The notes below the pieces were generated by a model that ran no database searches, was not told the origin of the DNA, and worked only from the letters and a program-made list of their open reading frames with translations. 34,709 nt of DNA, from positions 1-34,709 of the forward strand of contig JAKQOH010000012.1 in the NCBI GenBank assembly GCA_029565415.1, in the 5' to 3' direction. This DNA is from Candidatus Rifleibacteriota bacterium (GTDB lineage: Bacteria; Riflebacteria; Ozemobacteria; Ozemobacterales; Ozemobacteraceae). This document shows, one piece after another, positions 1-9,200 of the stretch. A program made the position numbers and the translations under genes. Numbering within the stretch: the stretch's first letter is position 1; each line of letters opens with the position of its first letter.

Positions 1-183
1 ATGAGTATCGACCAGGTCTTGAGGAACGAGTTGACGCCGCAGCAATACGACGCGGCGGTGGATACCGCCCGCGAGGTTTTGTGTCTGGCATGCGCCGGCT
101 CGGGCAAGTCCAGGACGTTGGCCTACCGGATCGCCAGACTCGTCAGAATCACGTCGTACCGCTCGCCCCGTTCCGGCTCGTAA
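1..183 (+). pseudogene. 5' remnant of a UvrD/Rep-type DNA helicase gene
   Basis: The first ~48 codons match the N-terminus of superfamily 1 helicases. The Q-motif-like stretch LTPQQYDAA (residues 12-20) is followed by a Walker A motif ACAGSGKSRT at about residues 30-39 and an AYRIARLV helix. After about residue 48 the frame enters sequence that is the reverse complement of hsdM, and it stops at 181-183. The helicase therefore lacks everything beyond motif I/Ia and cannot be functional as it stands. The frame opens at the first base of the window, so nothing upstream can be assessed. The simplest explanation is a deletion between two convergent genes or a chimeric assembly join at about 140-146. 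Confidence 0.7.
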
Positions 184-890
184 ATCGTGTCGCCGAGATA
201 GATCGTCGGCGTCAGGCCGTGCAGGAACAGGTTCATCAGGGCCAGCCGACGCGGCCGGGCGACGAGATCCTGCCCGAAGTAGGTCCGTTCCTTGATCCGT
301 TTGATCTCACGCCGGTCGATCGCGCCCTTCGTCTCGCCGATCAGCCATTCCCAAGCACACATGAGGAATCCGCCACTCCCGCAGGCGGGGTCGATGATGG
401 TGAAATCAGCCTTCCCGCGCGGGTCTGGTTTCATAGCACTCACGATAGATTGGATGAGCGGGCGCGGCGTGAAATACTGGCCGGCCCCCTTCTTCCCTTC
501 GGATGCGGCTTTTTCCAGCAGCCCCTCGAACGCCTCACCCTTCACGTCGACGTCGAGCGCAGTCCACTCCTCCTCGTCGATCATGGCAACGAGCTTCTTG
601 AGGTTGACGGGATTGTTGAACCGGGGCATGGCCTGGGCAAAGATGTCGCCCAGCAGCCCCTTTGCATCGCGCAGTTTCTGCAAGATGCCGGTGTAATGGT
701 CGATGAGCGGCTGACCGGAGAGATTCTTCAGGCTTCCCCAGCCGCACCCCTTGGGAATCTCGACTTCCTTCTCGTCGGCCATCTTCAGGAACAGCAGGTA
801 CGTGAGCTGTTCGATGTAATCCCCGTAATCGACGCCGTCGTGGCGCAGCGTGTGACAGAAGCCCCAGAGTTTGTTGACGATATCAGACAT
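123..890 (-). CDS. hsdM: Type I restriction-modification methyltransferase subunit HsdM, C-terminally truncated
   Basis: This 255-aa frame starts like HsdM (an HsdM N-terminal helical domain with KLWGF near residue 7). It carries the GQYFTPR motif at about residues 137-143 and the SAM-binding motif I, DPACGSGGF, at about 167-175. It breaks off right after DVILT (246-250), exactly where the catalytic NPPF motif IV should follow, and ends with five unrelated residues. Family members are roughly twice this length. Without NPPF the N6-adenine methyltransferase should be inactive and could not assemble normally with HsdS, which is absent. It lies 82 bp downstream of hsdR in the same direction, with only a weak ribosome binding site. 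Real deletion and assembly chimera are both possible. Confidence 0.85.
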   Translation of the reverse strand: MSDIVNKLWGFCHTLRHDGVDYGDYIEQLTYLLFLKMADEKEVEIPKGCGWGSLKNLSGQPLIDHYTGILQKLRDAKGLLGDIFAQAMPRFNNPVNLKKLVAMIDEEEWTALDVDVKGEAFEGLLEKAASEGKKGAGQYFTPRPLIQSIVSAMKPDPRGKADFTIIDPACGSGGFLMCAWEWLIGETKGAIDRREIKRIKERTYFGQDLVARPRRLALMNLFLHGLTPTIYLGDTIYEPERGERYDVILTSLAIR

Positions 891-972
891 CGTGGCACCA
901 TCGTTTCATTGGTGTAACTCGGCCGCCGCTAACCGCGCGGGTGAGGGTCCCATTGAACACGATGCGGCCGGT

Positions 973-3672
973 TTAGGCAACCATCGCTTCGTTGAGCTGC
1001 GACAAAAACTCGTCGAGACGGTCGGAAAAGACTTTTCTGGCGCGGCTGATGCCGCCTTTCCTCTCGAAAATCGGGATCTGCACGAAATCCTCTTTTCCGA
1101 TGGAGAGGTGCGTGACCAGATGCTCGCGAATGAGGGCGAGCCAGGCCTTCTGCTCCTCGGAAAATGAAGCGCCGCCGCAGACGTTGGCGAGCGCACGGTC
1201 GACGCGCTCCGCCGCCGTCAGAAGAGGCTCCTGGGCCATCGCGGCGTGTTTCACCATCGAAATGACATCCACCAACGGCTTCTTGTGAACGATCTCGTGC
1301 GCCTTCCGCAGGTCCTCTTCGCTGAATGCCGCGTCCCGCAACAACCGGCGCAGGTCTTCGAGCGTCTCGACGGACCAGCTTTTCGGCTTGTTCAGCAGGA
1401 CGCGCAACGCGTCGATCTCATCCCGTTTTCCGGCGACAAAGGCGGAAAATTCATAGAGATAATCGGCCGGCACGAGTAGCTTGTCCCCTCGCCGGATCTT
1501 GTATTCCGACGTCACCTTATCCGGGGCATCCGGTGCGATCAGGAACGTGCGGGGCGCCCGGGGATAATGCTCGAGAAGCTCCTGGAACTCCTTGTCGCGC
1601 AGGATGCCCATGACCGTCGTGAAATCGTTCTTCATCCGGTCGGGAAGACCTTCCGCGAAGGCTCCGATATCGCCGTCGGGAATGAACTTCGCGAACTTGT
1701 CCCGGGCCTCGCCCGACATGTCCTTCTCGATGCGGCGCAGCCGGCCGACCAGCCGTCGGACGTTGTACTCACGTTCTATATTCTGCCAGATATTTTCGAT
1801 GATCTCGGCGATGCCGACCGGCTTCGTTCCCCCACGATCGACCTCGAAGCCTCCGGTATCCTTGAAATACTCGATGAGCGTTCCGCCGAAGCAGTCGAAG
1901 ATGGTGAAATGGGTTTTGTTGATGTCGGGACACCGGCGCGTGCCGCGTCCGAGCATCTGTTCCCACAGGATGCGGGATTTCACGGGCCGCAGGAACACGA
2001 TGAACTCGAGAGCCGGGATATCGATGCCGGTCGAAAGCATGTCGACGGAGACGACAACCTTCGGAGCCGGCCGGTTCCGAAACTCGCGAATGCGCTGCAA
2101 CGGCCGGTCGACGTTCTTGTTCCCGGTGATCTTCTGGACGAATGCATCCCCCTCGCCGAACACCTCCCGGCAGATCGAGACGAGCTGGTCCGAATGAGAG
2201 GTGTGCTGGATATCGTTGACGGCGAAGATCAGCGTCTTGGGGAAGCGGCCGGTGCGGGCCTGGTGTTCCCGGGCGTATCGGGCGATTTCCTGGATGATCT
2301 TCCGGTTCGACTCGGGCACGGTGATCTTTGATTCTATATCGGTCGATTCATATTTCCGCTCGTCTTCGAGGTGGTCGAGCCGCTGCGTGCCGCTTTTTGT
2401 GTCGACGTAATGCACCCGTTCGCCTTCCTTCAGAAACGTGCCTTTGATACGAACTTCCGATCTGATCGCAACGGCGTCGTAGTCGACCAGCCATCCGTCA
2501 TGGATGGCCTCCTGGACGGTGTAGCGGAACACCGGTTCCCCGAAGACGGCCACGGTGTGTTTGGCCGGTGTCGCGGTCAGGCCGATTTTGACGGCATCGA
2601 AGTGATCGATGGTCCTCTGCCAGACGAGATCGTCGGCGGCCGTGTATCCGCGGTGGCACTCGTCGGCGATGATGACGTCGAACGCATGAATTGGGATGTC
2701 GAGGCAGTCCGCATCGTCGGTCAGTTCCGGATCGGCCGCATCCTGCGCGAAGCCGCCTTCCCGGCCGAACAGATTGATCGCCATGCGCTGGATGGTACAG
2801 ACGTAGACGAACGTCTGCGTGCCGTCCGGCCTCGTCAGATAGGCTTCGGGAAGAACCTTCGGATCGAAGGATTCGTTTTCGTCGAAATCTTCGCGCTTGA
2901 AGCGCTGGGAATAGACTTCGTATTCCTGGTCGAACTTCCGGCCGTGCGGCGTATTGAACGAGGCCAGCTCACGAACGGCCTGGGCTGCAAGGGCTTTGCG
3001 GTCGACGAGGAAGAGGATACGGCGGGCGTATCCGGAAGCCAGGAGACGGTACAGCAGGGCGGCGATGGTGAACGTCTTGCCGGTTCCGGTGGCCATGGCG
3101 ATGAGCAGAGCCCGCTTCCGCTTTCCCAGGGCGGTTTCGGTATCGCTCACCGCCTGCTGTTGGTAAGGGCGAAGGCGCGCGATGTCGGTTACGGGCGTTG
3201 TCTGAAGCCATGACAGGGCCTTCTGCTGGTCGCAAGCGGCCATGTCGACCAGGGCGGCCGGGGTGTGAAGATTTCCGATCTGCCGGGAGAGCGCCTTGTC
3301 ATCGCGAATATCGATGAACCAGTGCGTTTCCCCGTTGGACGAGTAGAGGAAGGGAACCCGATACCCCTGCCAGTTGCCGGAAGCGACGGTCGCACCAAGC
3401 GAATACCGTTTTGCCTGTTCGAGGACATTCTGGGGGCCGACGGCCAGGCGCTTGGCTTCGAGGATGCCGAGCCAGGCTCCACCGACGAACAAAGCGTAAT
3501 CCGCCGGCCCGTTCTCGGTGGGATACTCCCGCACGGCGTGGGCAGTCAGCGAGGCATGAACAAGGCCTTCTTCATGATCGACGATCGACCAGCCGAGAGC
3601 GCGCAGTTTCGTGTCGATGCGCACTCGGCGGGTTTGCCTCTCGGATTCGTCGGTGTATGATTGCCGGTTCAT
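973..3672 (-). CDS. hsdR: Type I restriction enzyme subunit R (HsdR), EcoEI/EcoAI-like
   Basis: This is the DNA-translocating and cleaving subunit of a type I restriction system. With the ATG at 3672 it has 899 aa. An N-terminal PD-(D/E)xK nuclease is visible as D58 followed by LEAKR (E72, K74). The SF2 motor has Walker A ATGTGKT (194-200), Walker B DECH (337-340) and a helicase C-terminal LSTGIDIP...LGRGTR region. The tail ending in FERKGGISRARKVF resembles the EcoEI R C-terminal domain. A GTG 10 codons upstream keeps the frame open, but it lies inside the upstream terminator hairpin and has no ribosome binding site, so ATG 3672 is preferred. All motor and nuclease motifs look intact, in contrast to the broken hsdM downstream. 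Without HsdM/HsdS it should not cut DNA. Confidence 0.92.
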   Translation of the reverse strand: MNRQSYTDESERQTRRVRIDTKLRALGWSIVDHEEGLVHASLTAHAVREYPTENGPADYALFVGGAWLGILEAKRLAVGPQNVLEQAKRYSLGATVASGNWQGYRVPFLYSSNGETHWFIDIRDDKALSRQIGNLHTPAALVDMAACDQQKALSWLQTTPVTDIARLRPYQQQAVSDTETALGKRKRALLIAMATGTGKTFTIAALLYRLLASGYARRILFLVDRKALAAQAVRELASFNTPHGRKFDQEYEVYSQRFKREDFDENESFDPKVLPEAYLTRPDGTQTFVYVCTIQRMAINLFGREGGFAQDAADPELTDDADCLDIPIHAFDVIIADECHRGYTAADDLVWQRTIDHFDAVKIGLTATPAKHTVAVFGEPVFRYTVQEAIHDGWLVDYDAVAIRSEVRIKGTFLKEGERVHYVDTKSGTQRLDHLEDERKYESTDIESKITVPESNRKIIQEIARYAREHQARTGRFPKTLIFAVNDIQHTSHSDQLVSICREVFGEGDAFVQKITGNKNVDRPLQRIREFRNRPAPKVVVSVDMLSTGIDIPALEFIVFLRPVKSRILWEQMLGRGTRRCPDINKTHFTIFDCFGGTLIEYFKDTGGFEVDRGGTKPVGIAEIIENIWQNIEREYNVRRLVGRLRRIEKDMSGEARDKFAKFIPDGDIGAFAEGLPDRMKNDFTTVMGILRDKEFQELLEHYPRAPRTFLIAPDAPDKVTSEYKIRRGDKLLVPADYLYEFSAFVAGKRDEIDALRVLLNKPKSWSVETLEDLRRLLRDAAFSEEDLRKAHEIVHKKPLVDVISMVKHAAMAQEPLLTAAERVDRALANVCGGASFSEEQKAWLALIREHLVTHLSIGKEDFVQIPIFERKGGISRARKVFSDRLDEFLSQLNEAMVA

Positions 3673-3693
3673 CTCGATTCGACTCAAAAGAGA

Positions 3694-3730
3694 TTCGGAC
3701 ACCGGCCGTTTTGAGGAGCCGGTGTCCGAA
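3694..3730 (-). terminator. 13-bp perfect hairpin after the HEAT/zinc-ribbon gene
   Basis: TTCGGACACCGGC (3694-3706) pairs perfectly with GCCGGTGTCCGAA (3718-3730) around an 11-nt loop. Read leftward it is followed by ATCTCTTTTGAG, a modest T tract. It sits between the stop at 3761 and the hsdR start, so it most likely ends the mtnA-ald-ileS-dnaN-HEAT operon. Confidence 0.7.
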
Positions 3731-3760
3731 GTATTTTATCAAAGAATCTATGTTATTGCA

Positions 3761-5077
3761 TCAGGCGGGCTGGCCGCAGTCGGGGCAGCCTTTCCAGCCG
3801 GCTTCCATGGGGCGGCCGCATTTGCGGCAGGCGTTCTTCAGATGGCCGAGACAGAAGGGGCAGAAGGTGAAGGAGCGGCCGATCGACTTCTGGCAGTGGG
3901 GGCAGGGCATTTGATTCTCGGGCTTGAGATGCTTGGGCACGGAAGGCTGGCTCGCGATGCGCTCATCCTTGTCGCCGATCAGGCTGACGGCGAAGATGGC
4001 GGCGGTGCGCACGTCTTCGGACGGGTCGGCGATCAGCTCCATCAGCGGCGGCAGGGCGCGGCGGTCGCCCATCGAGCCGAGGGCCTGGCAGGCGGCGGCG
4101 CGCACCGACGAGTGCGGGTCATGGAGCGAGTCGAGCAGACGACCGAACACCTTCGGCTCGTTGCTGCGTCCGAGCACGCGCACCGACCAGTAACGGGCAT
4201 CGACGTTGGGGTTGGCGGTCGCCGAGAGCAGCTCCTCGCCGGCATCGAGCCCCTGTTCCCAGATCGCGTCGGCAGCCGTTTTCCGGATGATCCAGGTCTT
4301 GTGGGACAGGTAGCCGACGAGCACCTTCTGGGCTTCGCGCGTCTCGATCATCGCGATCGCCCGGATCGCCTCGAGCTTCGACTCCTCGGGGTCCTTCTCG
4401 ACGATCTCGCAGAACACGGGGATCAGCGCAGGATCACAGGTGACGGCCACGAGCTTGATGACCCAGTATTTCGCCTCGACCGAGGCTTCGTGCAACGCCT
4501 TCATCACGGCATCGGGGTTCAGGTCGTGCACCAGCGTCAGGCTGTCGTAGGCCGCCTTGCGCACCGGCCACCCCTTCTCCTCGAGCAGGGCCAGCAGCGC
4601 CGGCACCACCTGGGGATCGCGGACGTTGCCGGCGGCGCGGATCGCGGCCAGCTTCACCCGCGGATTCTGGTGGCCGAACACCTTGATCAGATACCGGGTG
4701 GCCTCGCCGCCCATCAGGCTCAGCGTCTGGACCATCCAGTAATCGACATCCTCCTCGTTCTTGGGGATCAGCTCGAGGAACCGGGACAGCGCCGAGTCAC
4801 CCAGCGCCCCGATGATGCGCGAAGCCGCGTGGCGGTTGTTCCAGGACGGCTCGCCAAGCGCCCGTACGAGATACGGCAGCGCCGCATCCTTGTAGGCGAG
4901 GAACGCCCGCGTCAGATCGGCCTGAACCTCGCCGTTGCGCTCGCCCAGCACCGAGATGAGCACCGGAATGGCCTCCTCGCCCGACAGCTTGCGCAGATCG
5001 GTGATCGCCTTGCGCCGCACGTCGGCGCGGGGACTGGTCAGATTCTGCCGGTAGCGGCCGAGTTCTTCCTGGTTCAT
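3761..5077 (-). CDS. HEAT-repeat protein with C-terminal double zinc ribbon
   Basis: This 438-aa protein has no signal peptide. Residues ~1-380 are tandem HEAT/PBS-lyase-type repeats, with recurring units such as ALGDSA, AAIRAAGNV and AACQALGSMGD spaced about 31 residues apart. The C-terminus holds two C-x2-C pairs (CPHC at 392-395 and CPFC) and two more (CRKC, CPDC), which form a tandem zinc ribbon. A GGGAGG site lies 5 nt before the ATG. It follows dnaN by 53 bp in the same direction and is the last gene of the operon. The repeats suggest a protein-binding scaffold and the zinc ribbons a nucleic-acid or protein contact. No enzymatic domain is visible and the specific role is unknown. Confidence 0.85.
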   Translation of the reverse strand: MNQEELGRYRQNLTSPRADVRRKAITDLRKLSGEEAIPVLISVLGERNGEVQADLTRAFLAYKDAALPYLVRALGEPSWNNRHAASRIIGALGDSALSRFLELIPKNEEDVDYWMVQTLSLMGGEATRYLIKVFGHQNPRVKLAAIRAAGNVRDPQVVPALLALLEEKGWPVRKAAYDSLTLVHDLNPDAVMKALHEASVEAKYWVIKLVAVTCDPALIPVFCEIVEKDPEESKLEAIRAIAMIETREAQKVLVGYLSHKTWIIRKTAADAIWEQGLDAGEELLSATANPNVDARYWSVRVLGRSNEPKVFGRLLDSLHDPHSSVRAAACQALGSMGDRRALPPLMELIADPSEDVRTAAIFAVSLIGDKDERIASQPSVPKHLKPENQMPCPHCQKSIGRSFTFCPFCLGHLKNACRKCGRPMEAGWKGCPDCGQPA

Positions 5078-5130
5078 GTGATCCTCCCGCGGCGACCGCC
5101 GGCAGTTTCCGGCGGCCCCGTCTTTTCGGT

Positions 5131-6258
5131 TCAGTTGGTCATCGGCATGACGACGTAGCGGAACGGCTGATCGTCGCCCTTCGGCCGCATCACGCCGGGA
5201 TAGCTGGGCGTCGTCATCTCGAGCACGACCGCATCGGCATCGACCACGCCGAGGAAGTCGAGCATATACTGGGCGTTGAACGCGATATTGATCGGCTCGC
5301 CGTCGAGAGCCGTCGGCATGAAGGCCTCCGACCGGCCCTCTTCCCGGGACTCGGCCCAGACCTTCGTTTCATTCGGACCGATATCGAACCGCACCATCTG
5401 GCTGCTGTGGCGCGCGATCGGGGTGACGGACTTGAGGCTCTGGACGAGCTCCTTGCGGTCGACCGTCATCCGCCGGTTCGACTCCTTCGGCAGCACCCGG
5501 TTGTAATCCGGGAACTTGCCGTCGATGAGCCGCGTGATCAGCTGGAACTGCGGGGCCGTCAGCACGAGCTGCTGCTGGAACAGGCCGACCGTGACCGTTT
5601 CGGTCGACTCGAGCAGCTTGATCGTCTCGTTCAGCGCCCGGGCCGGCAGCAGGAGCGTCTTGCCGAACTCGGCGGGGAACGCGACGTTCCGGATGTGCGT
5701 GACCGCGAGCCGGCGGCTGTCGGTCGCCGCGAGCGTGATCTCGCGCTCGGTCCCGAAGTTCATGCAGATGCTGCGCTGACTCGGGTTACTCTCGTCGGTG
5801 CCGACCGCGATGCTGACTTCCTTCATCGCCCGCCGGAGCTCTTCGGCCGCCACGTCGAATCGCGGATACGCCTCGCCTTCGAGGCTGGGGATCGGGGGGA
5901 AGTCCTCGACGCCCTGGACCGGGATGCTGAACTTATTGCGGCCGCAGGCGATCTGGATCAGGTTCTCCTGGCCGTCGAGCAGCTCGCACCGCACCTCGGC
6001 GTTCGCGTCGCCGGGAAGGCTGCCGATGATCTCCTGCAGCAGCTTCGCCGGAATCGTGAAGTGGCCGGGGGTTTCGATATTCGCCGGGATACGGGCCAGC
6101 GCCATGATCTCCTGATCCGTGCCGACGAGGCGGATCTCGCCGTTCTCGACGTTCACGAGCACGTTGGCCAGAATGGGCCGGACGCCCTTGACGGCGACCG
6201 CCCTGCCGACGATTCCCAGCGCATCGCTCAACGGACCGAGCGGAATCGAGAATTTCAT
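5131..6258 (-). CDS. dnaN: DNA polymerase III subunit beta (sliding clamp)
   Basis: This is the ring-shaped clamp that tethers DNA polymerases and repair factors to DNA. The 375-aa length and the sequence from MKFSIPLGPL to the C-terminal YVVMPMTN (the usual ending is a P-M-R/T type tail) fit the family, with three clamp-fold repeats. The start at 6258 is fixed by AAGGAG 8 nt upstream and by the ATGA overlap with the ileS stop. The open frame extends 38 codons further upstream, but that part is ileS read in another frame. dnaN usually sits beside dnaA and recF; here it is coupled to ileS, so either the origin cluster is rearranged or this is a second clamp gene. Confidence 0.93.
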   Translation of the reverse strand: MKFSIPLGPLSDALGIVGRAVAVKGVRPILANVLVNVENGEIRLVGTDQEIMALARIPANIETPGHFTIPAKLLQEIIGSLPGDANAEVRCELLDGQENLIQIACGRNKFSIPVQGVEDFPPIPSLEGEAYPRFDVAAEELRRAMKEVSIAVGTDESNPSQRSICMNFGTEREITLAATDSRRLAVTHIRNVAFPAEFGKTLLLPARALNETIKLLESTETVTVGLFQQQLVLTAPQFQLITRLIDGKFPDYNRVLPKESNRRMTVDRKELVQSLKSVTPIARHSSQMVRFDIGPNETKVWAESREEGRSEAFMPTALDGEPINIAFNAQYMLDFLGVVDADAVVLEMTTPSYPGVMRPKGDDQPFRYVVMPMTN

Positions 6259-9200
6259 TGCATCTGCTCCTTGCTGATCTGGACACGCACCAGGATGCCG
6301 TTGCAGTTCCACTCGCTGCCGGCGGACGGATCCGCCATGGGTTCGAGAGCCACGGCAAGTGTTTCCTGGCAAATATATTCCTTATGATTTTTCAACATTT
6401 CCTCGATGTCGGCGCGTTTCGAGGCATCGGCCACGTGCCAGGCGGCGCGGATGCGGTCCTGCACCTCGAGGCCCGACTCCTTGCGCATGAACTGGATCTT
6501 GTTCACGAGCTCGCGGGCAAGCCCTTCGAGGATCAGCGGCCGGGTCAGCTTCTTGTCGAGGGCGACGGTGAGCGTGCCCTCGGTCTGGACGGCCAGCTCT
6601 CCGGCGGCCAGGGTGCAGACTTCGACATCCTCGGCCTTCAGCGTCACCGGGTTCCCCTCGATCTCGAACGCGTAGCCGCCCGCCGTGATCGCCTTGTGGA
6701 CGGCGTTGCCGTCGGCGGCTTCCAGGTGGGCCTTGATCTTCGGGATGAAGCCCTTGTAGGGGCCCTTGCCGATCGTGCGGAAGTTGGGCTTGATGAGGTA
6801 GTTCGTCAGGGCGCCGCCGTCGGCCAGCATCGTGACGGCTTTCACGTTCAGCTCCTCCATCACGATCGCCTTCATCGCCTCGAGCGCGGCACGGTCCGTC
6901 GCATCGGGGGCCACGACCTTCATCTCGGCCAGCGGCTGCCGCACCTTGAGGTTATCCTCGTTGCGGGCGGCCCGGCCCAGCTGCACGACGCGCATCACGA
7001 AGCCCATCTTGCGTTCGAGCGCCTCGTCCATCTGCGCCGCCTCGGCGACCGGATAGTCGCACAGGTGCACGCTGGCGAACGCCTTCGGATCGATGCGGCG
7101 CACCAGATTCTGATAAATCGTCTCGGATATGAATGGCGTGAACGGCGCAACCAGCTTGGAGAAGCCGACCAGCACCTCCCACAGCGTGACGAAGGCCGAC
7201 AGGCTCTCGGCATCCGCGATCGAGCCCCAGAACCGGCGCCGACTGCGGCGCACGTACCAGTTGGACAGCTCGTCGACGAACGTCTCCATCGCGGCCGTGG
7301 CGCGGGTGACCTCGAACTGATCCATCGCGGCTCGCACCTCGCCCACGACGCGGTTGAACCGTGAGACGATCCACCGGTCGAGCTCGGTCCGCTGCGCGAG
7401 CGGCATCGTGTGTTTCTTCGGGTCGAAGCTCTCGGTGTTGGCATACATGACGAAGAAACTGTACACGTTCTGCAGCGTGCCCAGGAAGCGGCTCTGCGTC
7501 TCGGCGATGCCGTCCTCGAAGAACCGGCGCGTGTTCCACGGCGCGGTGCTCGAGTAGAGGAACCACCGGACGGCATCGGCGCCATACTTGTCGAACAGGC
7601 TCATGCAGTCGAGGACGTTGCCCTTCGACTTGCTCATCTTGATGCCGTTCTTGTCGCAGATCAGGCCCAGCACGACGACGTTCTTGTAGGCCGGGACATG
7701 GTGCAGGAACGTGCTGGTGACCAGCAGGCTGTAGAACCAGCCACGGGTCTGGTCGACGGCTTCGCAGATGAAGTCGGCCGGGTACTGACTCTTGAACTTC
7801 TCGACGTTCTCGAAGGGGTAGTGCCACTGCGCGGTGTGCATCGCCCCGGAGTCGAACCAGCAGTCGATGACCTCGGGAACGCGCTTCATCAGCTCACCGC
7901 ACTTGTCGCACGCGACTTCGACCTCGTCGACGTAGGGCTTGTGCAGCTCGATCTCGTCGAACTTTTTCAGGGCGCGCTTCTTCAGCTCCTCCTTGCTGCC
8001 GATCAGGATCTGGTGGCCACACCGGCATTTCCAGATCGGAAGCGGCGTTCCCCAGTAACGGTCGCGCGAGATCGCCCAGTCGATCATGTTCTCGAGGAAG
8101 TTGCCGAACCGGCCGTCCCGGATGTGCTCGGGATACCAGTTGATCTTCTTGTTGTTGGCGATGATCTCGTCCTTGATCGCCGTGGTGCGGATGAACCACG
8201 AGTGCCGCGCGTAGTAGAGCAGGGGGCTGTCGCACCGCCAGCAGAAGGGGTAGGTGTGCTTGATGCGGCCCGCCGAGAACAGTTTGCCCGACGCCTTCAG
8301 GTCGCGGATGATGTCACCGTCGGCTTCCTTGACGAAGCGACCGGCCCAGGGCGTCACCTCGGGTTTGAACTTGCCCTCGAGGTTGACCATCTGCACGACC
8401 GGCAGGTTGTTCGCCTGGCCGACGCGGTAATCGTCCTCGCCGAACGCGGGGGCGATGTGCACGATGCCGGTGCCGTCTTCGGTCGAGACAAAGTCGCCGA
8501 GGATGACGAAATGGGCTTTCTTCTCGAGCTTGGCGAAGGTGTAGAGCGGCTCGTAATCGATGCCGGCCAGTTCCGCGCCGGTGCAGGTCGAGACGACTTC
8601 CCAGCCTTCCTTCAGCACGGCCTCGAGACGGGCTTTGGCCATGATCAGCGTCTGGCCCTCATGCTTCACGCGGACGTATTCGACGTCCTTGCCGACCGCA
8701 AGGGCGACGTTCGACAGCAGCGTCCAGGGGGTGGTCGTCCATACCAGGAAATATGTATCAGCCTGCCCCTTCACCTTGAACCGCACGTAGACCGACGGAT
8801 CCTCGACCTCGTCGTAGCCCTGCGCGACCTCGTGCGAGCTGAGCGCGGTGCCGCAGCGCGGGCAGTAGGGGACGACCTTGTGGCCCTCGTACAGCAGGCC
8901 CTTTTCCCAGAACTTGCTGAGGATCCACCAGACGGTCTCGATGTAGCCGTCGGTGCAGGTGATGTAGGGATCCTCCATGTCGACCCAGAAACCGCCCCGG
9001 GTGACCATGCGGCGCCACTCGCCCTCGTATTTGAAGACGCTCTCGCGGCACTTCTTGATGAACGCCTCGATTCCATATCGCTCGATATCCTGCTTGCAGG
9101 TCAGGCCGAGCTGCTTCTCGACCTCGAGCTCGACGGGGAGTCCGTGCGTGTCCCAGCCGGCCTTGCGGCCGACGTGACAGCCGCACATCGTCTTGTAGCG

